DNA of 64,000 nucleotides, taken from contig NZ_CAJHBS010000001.1 of assembly GCF_904846705.1 (NCBI RefSeq), positions 186,001 to 250,000 on the forward strand. Direction: 5' to 3'. Under the pieces are notes generated by a model. It saw nothing but the letters and a program-made list of their open reading frames with translations. It was not told the DNA's origin and did not search any database. This document shows positions 60,007 to 64,000 of the stretch, piece after piece. Position 1 is the stretch's first letter, and each line of letters opens with the position of its first letter. The stretch is from Psychrobacter sp. Pi2-52 (GTDB lineage Bacteria; Pseudomonadota; Gammaproteobacteria; Pseudomonadales; Moraxellaceae). The position numbers and the translations under genes are program-made.

Positions 60007-60687
60007 ATGACTTCGCTGACCACTGTGCGCGTGCGTTATCAAACGATTGAAATTGGCAACACCGACATTCATATTTGTACTTTGCGTGACAATCAACAAT
60101 TTAGTGACCCTGACGACGAAGCGTTAAACCTTGGCATCTGCTCTGCTTCTTGGCCGATGTTTGGGGTGATATGGCCGTCAAGCTTGGTGCTGGCCAATCA
60201 TATGCTTGATTACGATATTGCAGGCAAACGTATCTTGGAAGTTGGCTGCGGTATGGCGCTCTCTAGTCTTTTACTGAATCATAGGCATGCTGACATTACA
60301 GCGACTGACTATCATCCAACGGTTGAATATTTCCTTGATAGGAATACCACGCTGAATAATAACAAAGAAATTAATTTTGAGCGTTTAGATTGGGCAGAGG
60401 ACAATAGCCATCTTGGCAAGTTTGATATGATTATCGGCAGTGACTTGCTCTATGAAGACCAACACATTGACATATTAGCCGAGTTCATTGACCGTCATGC
60501 TATGCCGACTTGCGAAGTCATCGTGGTCGATCCTGGTCGCGGTCGCAAAAACAAGCTAACCAACAAGATGACTGAGTTTGGCTTTAGTAGTAAGCATGTC
60601 AAACCTGAGAACACTACTTACCTAGACTTACCATTTAAAGGGCATATTTTGACGTTTTCGCGAGATAATAGTATTCAAACAGAGTAA
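60007..60687 (+). CDS. SAM-dependent methyltransferase (Methyltransf_16-like)
   Basis: A 226-aa Rossmann-type methyltransferase. SAM motif I ILEVGCGMALSSLLL, motif II TATDYHP, and FDMIIGSDLLYED (motif for acidic/Tyr pocket) are clear, with VDPGRGRKNK later. The layout resembles PF10294 lysine/protein methyltransferases (METTL21 group) but the substrate is unknown. The gene stands alone with an AGGACAG-type site (ttttaggacag) before the ATG. Confidence 0.82.
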   Translation: MTSLTTVRVRYQTIEIGNTDIHICTLRDNQQFSDPDDEALNLGICSASWPMFGVIWPSSLVLANHMLDYDIAGKRILEVGCGMALSSLLLNHRHADITATDYHPTVEYFLDRNTTLNNNKEINFERLDWAEDNSHLGKFDMIIGSDLLYEDQHIDILAEFIDRHAMPTCEVIVVDPGRGRKNKLTNKMTEFGFSSKHVKPENTTYLDLPFKGHILTFSRDNSIQTE

Positions 60688-60706
60688 AAGACAGCCATCA
60701 ATACAA

Positions 60707-61282
60707 CTAAGTGAGCATAGTATCCTGCCACTGCTGCCGAGTGATTTTGTATAGCACATGCTCAGCCAGTCGATGATTAGACTCAAGCATAGGGTGGAAA
60801 AAATTCTCCTGTGTATTGGTCATACAAAGGCGCTCCATAACCAATTGTGAGCGCTTATTGATAACAGCCGTAAAGGCAACGACTTCATCTAGTCCTAATG
60901 TATTGAATGCAAAATTCAATGAAGCACTTGCCGCCTCAGTCGCGTACCCTAGTCCCCAATAATCACTATGTAAGCGCCAAGCAATCTCGACAGCAGGAGA
61001 AAACGGCATATCGGCATGCGCATGATTTAACCCAACCATACCGATAAAAGTATCTGTTTCTTTTAGACTCACCGCCCAAAAACCCCAACCATTATCATCA
61101 ATCAGCGACTGGCATTTTTTGGCGATAGTATTACTCATGGAGGTAGTTAATAACTTGGGAAAGTATTCCATTACTTCAGGGTCAGCATTCATCTCAGCGA
61201 ATGGCGCAAAGTCGCTCGCTTGCCACTGTCGTAGGTACAGTCGTTCGGTTTCTATCGTATTTATAATTTTACTCTCTCGCAT
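60707..61282 (-). CDS. GNAT-family N-acetyltransferase (RimJ/RimL-like)
   Basis: A 191-aa enzyme using acetyl-CoA. ETERLYLRQW at the start, EIAWRLHSDYWGLGYATEAA (acetyl-CoA loop, R/Q..G..A) and ERLCM near the end fit the RimJ/RimL type that acetylates ribosomal proteins or similar acceptors. The ATG at 61282 is chosen; a TTG at 61294 is in frame. No clear ribosome-binding site. Next gene upstream is MocA-like, 28 bases away. Confidence 0.85.
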   Translation of the reverse strand: MRESKIINTIETERLYLRQWQASDFAPFAEMNADPEVMEYFPKLLTTSMSNTIAKKCQSLIDDNGWGFWAVSLKETDTFIGMVGLNHAHADMPFSPAVEIAWRLHSDYWGLGYATEAASASLNFAFNTLGLDEVVAFTAVINKRSQLVMERLCMTNTQENFFHPMLESNHRLAEHVLYKITRQQWQDTMLT

Positions 61283-61309
61283 TTCGTTGTTCAAAATAAA
61301 TTAATCAGG

Positions 61310-62014
61310 TTAGCTATCAAGCCAGCCTTGTTGTTTGGCAAATGCTAGTTGCTCGGGCGTATCAATATCGTAGCTAAGTTGGTCATTATCGACCTCACCT
61401 ACTTGATCAGCGGGCAACCCTCTAATGAGGTGACGAAGCCCTTTATCTCCTATCAGTTCTGACTGCCACTGTCTAAGCAATTTATAATTAATTGCTAAAG
61501 GCAGACCTATGATATCAGATACCTTTTCATCTAGATTTTGATGTTTTTCTAAACGTTGCCAGCTGTGATAACGACTGGCCACTACTGTCTGCTGGCCCGC
61601 TAGCAAAGCTGTTAAATGTGGCTCATCTAATAATACTTGATCTACTCCCATGATGAGCACTCGATCGATTGAAGTCGATTCAAGAGCAGCAATTGTCTCA
61701 ATACCCAGACTCAAACTATGCGCCATACCAGTATCAGCTTGTGGGTTCACCACTATCTGAACCGTTGGATATTGATTGGTCAACTCTGTCATCATACTGG
61801 CAATCAAACGATGGTTATCAGGAATGACAATGACAATAACTTGCGGATTGGTAGTTGTTGCCAGTCGAGTCATATAAGTAATCAATGGCTCGCCATGTTT
61901 AACAAGCAGCTGCTTAGGTTGTCCGAGACGCTGACTTAGTCCGCTTGCCAAGATGATGACCGCATGGTTTTGGCGCTGTCGTTCAGTACTTTCTGTAAAT
62001 GCACTCTTGCTCAT
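61310..62014 (-). CDS. MocA-like molybdenum cofactor nucleotidyltransferase
   Basis: A 234-aa NTP-transferase. ASGLSQRLGQPKQLLVKHG (nucleotide-binding signature, LA.G.S.R.G..K) and NPQADTGMAHSLSLGI match the MocA/MobA group; MocA makes molybdopterin cytosine dinucleotide. Its ATG overlaps the XdhC-like stop by four bases (ATGA), so translation is coupled. Fits cofactor supply for the downstream xanthine/aldehyde oxidase. Confidence 0.82.
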   Translation of the reverse strand: MSKSAFTESTERQRQNHAVIILASGLSQRLGQPKQLLVKHGEPLITYMTRLATTTNPQVIVIVIPDNHRLIASMMTELTNQYPTVQIVVNPQADTGMAHSLSLGIETIAALESTSIDRVLIMGVDQVLLDEPHLTALLAGQQTVVASRYHSWQRLEKHQNLDEKVSDIIGLPLAINYKLLRQWQSELIGDKGLRHLIRGLPADQVGEVDNDQLSYDIDTPEQLAFAKQQGWLDS

Positions 62015-63324
62015 ACGACACTCTGTACGATAGCAGGATCTGTATCGCTATTCTCCGCTACTATATCTAAGAGATTGTTATGCGATCCATCTACTGAAAC
62101 GGTTTGATTGTGCATGACGGCATTTATCTCTGCCATAATGCCAAGCGCCAGTGCTTCAGGGCCATCTCCACCCAGCTTATAACCAATCGGATAATGCAAC
62201 TTATGGATACCAACTTCTAACATAGCAGGATTGCTAATACTCATGCTAATCTCACTAATTAAGCGTTCGGTACGATAGCGTGGCCCCAATTGTCCTAAGT
62301 ATTTATAATTGTTTGAATGCTCGAGCAGTATCGCTAGGCGAGCGCGATCCTGACTCAAACTATGTGACATCAAAGCAACTGCTGCATTATTGCTTAGCTT
62401 AAGCAAAGTCTCGCTGTCATCTAGATGTAGCGACATTACAACATCCGCTTGAGGAAACCGCATACGCGTCGCATATTGCGCGCGACTATCTATAACTGTC
62501 ACATGCCAATCTTGTAGTTTAGCCATGGTCACCAGTGGCATCACGTCATTCCCTGCGCCGCAAATCAATAGACGAACTTGTGGTTGCAAACGTTGCACAA
62601 GCCACTCTGTTGTTACCTTGCCGTTTTCTACCGTCAGATATTCGGCATTTTTATCAGACAGCTTATATTCTGCTAATTCTTCTACAGTATTGGCAATTAT
62701 GCTTGAAAGAGCTGTTTTCCCTAGTGCAGAAACACTTCCCAAACTGCGGTACTCATCTAAATTAATCCTCATCCCAGTTCGCAAATCATCTCTGTTTTGC
62801 GATATAGAACCTTGATGCTGATAGTCGTTAGCACGAATCAAAGTCGCTACAGTAATCGGCTGCTGAGTGCGTCGAACATTACGGATTGTCTCTAACAATG
62901 GTGTTGCTGTCGTTAGTCGTTCAAACAATACATGCACTCGCCCATTACAGCCCAATCCAAAATTTAGCTCATCAAAGTCCGCGTCATCTAAACCGCCATC
63001 CGATCCATCATATATATCAGACTTAGTTCGCTTCACACCTGCTTGCGCTTGGCCATCGTCAGCATATTGAATGTCATCACCCGTCTGATAAACTTGCACA
63101 TTGGCACCGTTACGAGTAAGCCAAAAGGCACGTTTGATAATATGCGGCTCCAAGCAACCACCACTAATCATTCCAACTGAACGACCATCCTCACAGATGA
63201 GCATCATCGCGCCAGCACGGCGATATGCTGAGCCTTCAGTACGTACGACCGTTGCCAATACAGCATCAATACCTTGTTGCTTAACTTTGATTGCCAGCTT
63301 AAGAATGTCAGCGACCTGATTCAT
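62011..63324 (-). CDS. XdhC/CoxI-family molybdenum hydroxylase maturation protein
   Basis: A 437-aa protein. The N-terminal XdhC domain (VRTEGSAYRRAGAMMLICEDG, GMISGGCLEPH with conserved Cys) is followed by a Rossmann-type C-terminal domain (LLICGAGNDVMPLVTMAKLQDWHVTVIDSRAQYA). It helps insert sulfurated molybdenum cofactor. AGAGG is 4-5 nt before the ATG. Directly followed by the MocA-like gene. Confidence 0.9.
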   Translation of the reverse strand: MNQVADILKLAIKVKQQGIDAVLATVVRTEGSAYRRAGAMMLICEDGRSVGMISGGCLEPHIIKRAFWLTRNGANVQVYQTGDDIQYADDGQAQAGVKRTKSDIYDGSDGGLDDADFDELNFGLGCNGRVHVLFERLTTATPLLETIRNVRRTQQPITVATLIRANDYQHQGSISQNRDDLRTGMRINLDEYRSLGSVSALGKTALSSIIANTVEELAEYKLSDKNAEYLTVENGKVTTEWLVQRLQPQVRLLICGAGNDVMPLVTMAKLQDWHVTVIDSRAQYATRMRFPQADVVMSLHLDDSETLLKLSNNAAVALMSHSLSQDRARLAILLEHSNNYKYLGQLGPRYRTERLISEISMSISNPAMLEVGIHKLHYPIGYKLGGDGPEALALGIMAEINAVMHNQTVSVDGSHNNLLDIVAENSDTDPAIVQSVV

Positions 63325-63387
63325 AACGCCTCTTATTTGATAGTTATTTTCTTGATAATGACGAAATATACTGCTGAGTGAGTTATA

Positions 63388-63412
63388 AAAACCCGCTCAT
63401 TAAGCGGGTTCC
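63388..63412 (-). terminator. Terminator of the oxidase large-subunit gene
   Basis: Stem aacccgct (63390-63397) / agcgggtt (63403-63410), followed on the minus strand by a T-run, 25 bases past the stop. Confidence 0.85.
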
Positions 63413-63435
63413 TGTCGTACATATGACTTAAAAAT

Positions 63436-64000
63436 TTACTCTGGCATCTCGTAAAGCAATTTATCAAGCGTAATCGGAAAATCATAAACACGTACGCCGA
63501 CGGCATTGTATACAGCATTAGCAATCGCAGCGGCAGCACCAGCAATAGCTGTCTCACCAATACCCTTGATATGCATTGGGTTGGTATAAGGATCATCCTC
63601 TTCGACCAATATCACATCTAACTGTGGTACATCGGCATTGACCGGCACATGATATTCAGCAAGATCATGGTTACATAGCCGACCGTCACGTTTATCGTGG
63701 ATGACCTCTTCCATTAACGCTGAACCAATACCAAATACCATGCCGCCATAGCATTGCGAAGTCGCTGTCTTATGGTTAAGAATACGACCTGCGGCAAATG
63801 CGCCTGTCATGCGTTTGACTCGGATCTCACCCGTGACTTTGTGCACGGCCACTTCAGCGAAGTTTGCACCAAAAGAAGACTGACGATACTTTTTACCATT
63901 TTTTCCTGGTTTTATCTGTCCTTTGGCACTAACTTTTTGATCCTCATAGCCTGCGATCACGTCAGCAAGCGCATATGATTCTGAATTTTTAAAATCATAT
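63436..64000 (-). CDS. Xanthine/aldehyde oxidase molybdopterin-binding subunit, 3' part
   Basis: The frame remains open to the window edge (13 codons beyond the nominal start), so this is the C-terminal end of a larger gene. QSSFGANFAEVAVHKVTGEIRV, NHKTATSQCYGGMVFGIGSALMEE and HIKGIGETAIAGAAAAIANAVYNA are hallmarks of the molybdenum-hydroxylase large subunit (catalytic Glu in GIGETA). The neighbouring XdhC- and MocA-like genes agree. Confidence 0.93.
   Translation of the reverse strand, partial: YDFKNSESYALADVIAGYEDQKVSAKGQIKPGKNGKKYRQSSFGANFAEVAVHKVTGEIRVKRMTGAFAAGRILNHKTATSQCYGGMVFGIGSALMEEVIHDKRDGRLCNHDLAEYHVPVNADVPQLDVILVEEDDPYTNPMHIKGIGETAIAGAAAAIANAVYNAVGVRVYDFPITLDKLLYEMPE

Noticed and set aside
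1..64000. tRNA, rRNA or CRISPR arrays
   Set aside because: Looked for tRNA T-arm patterns and regularly spaced repeats and saw none; the repeats found are scattered and not spaced.

Overview
The window looks like a chromosome segment of a Psychrobacter-type gammaproteobacterium (Moraxellaceae). That placement is inference. It rests on the gene set (mtgA, exbBD-tonB, hutUHGI, trpREG), on protein style (Asp/Ser/Asn-rich N-terminal extensions on housekeeping enzymes), on moderate GC, and on dispersed roughly 100-bp intergenic repeats. No rRNA, tRNA, CRISPR array, prophage or transposase gene was found.

Region by region: 1-576 is the 3' end of miaE (tRNA hydroxylase). 742-1912 of the first 2 kb carries four tiny acidic, apparently disordered proteins on the minus strand. 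2.2-5.3 kb holds ppk1 and mtgA (minus). 5.6-9.4 kb holds a glutaredoxin-like protein, an FMN-dependent L-lactate dehydrogenase, a rhomboid protease and a MipA/OmpV porin-like protein. 9.5-14.9 kb holds a small unknown, a Sel1-repeat protein, fumC, a 5-formyl-THF cyclo-ligase with a coupled small gene, and an NhaC-type antiporter. 15.3-19.9 kb holds lon behind a sigma32-like promoter, a META-domain lipoprotein and sodC. 20.2-24.6 kb holds topA, an anchored unknown and a DUF2799-like lipoprotein.

24.8-39.1 kb is an iron-acquisition region: tonB-exbB-exbD, a periplasmic-binding-protein siderophore ABC transporter, a PepSY membrane protein that may be a ferrisiderophore reductase, a FepA-family receptor and a second TonB-dependent receptor. 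Fur-box-like sequences lie upstream of tonB, of the ABC operon and of the second receptor. One is the centre of a 57-bp perfect palindrome between the two receptors. Together these genes could bind, import, energise and reduce ferric-siderophores.

39.6-42.9 kb holds trpR-trpE-trpG with a TrpR-operator-like sequence before trpR, then a LprI-like secreted protein. 43.2-46.8 kb holds an EamA transporter and a polar amino-acid (cystine-like) ABC transporter, whose ATPase gene has a 168-bp MITE-like element just upstream. 47.3-55.7 kb is a complete histidine utilisation locus (hutC divergent from hutUHGI) with a perfect HutC-type operator, followed by convergent gdhA, so histidine-derived glutamate can reach 2-oxoglutarate. 

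56.3-59.6 kb is the least explained part: a Roadblock/LC7 protein, an Aer-like stand-alone PAS protein, a PhnD-like binding protein without a signal peptide, an unknown protein and a second probable Roadblock protein. Two inverted copies of the dispersed repeat flank the middle genes. The window ends with a methyltransferase, a GNAT acetyltransferase and a molybdenum-hydroxylase set (MocA-like, XdhC-like, and the 3' end of a xanthine/aldehyde oxidase large subunit).
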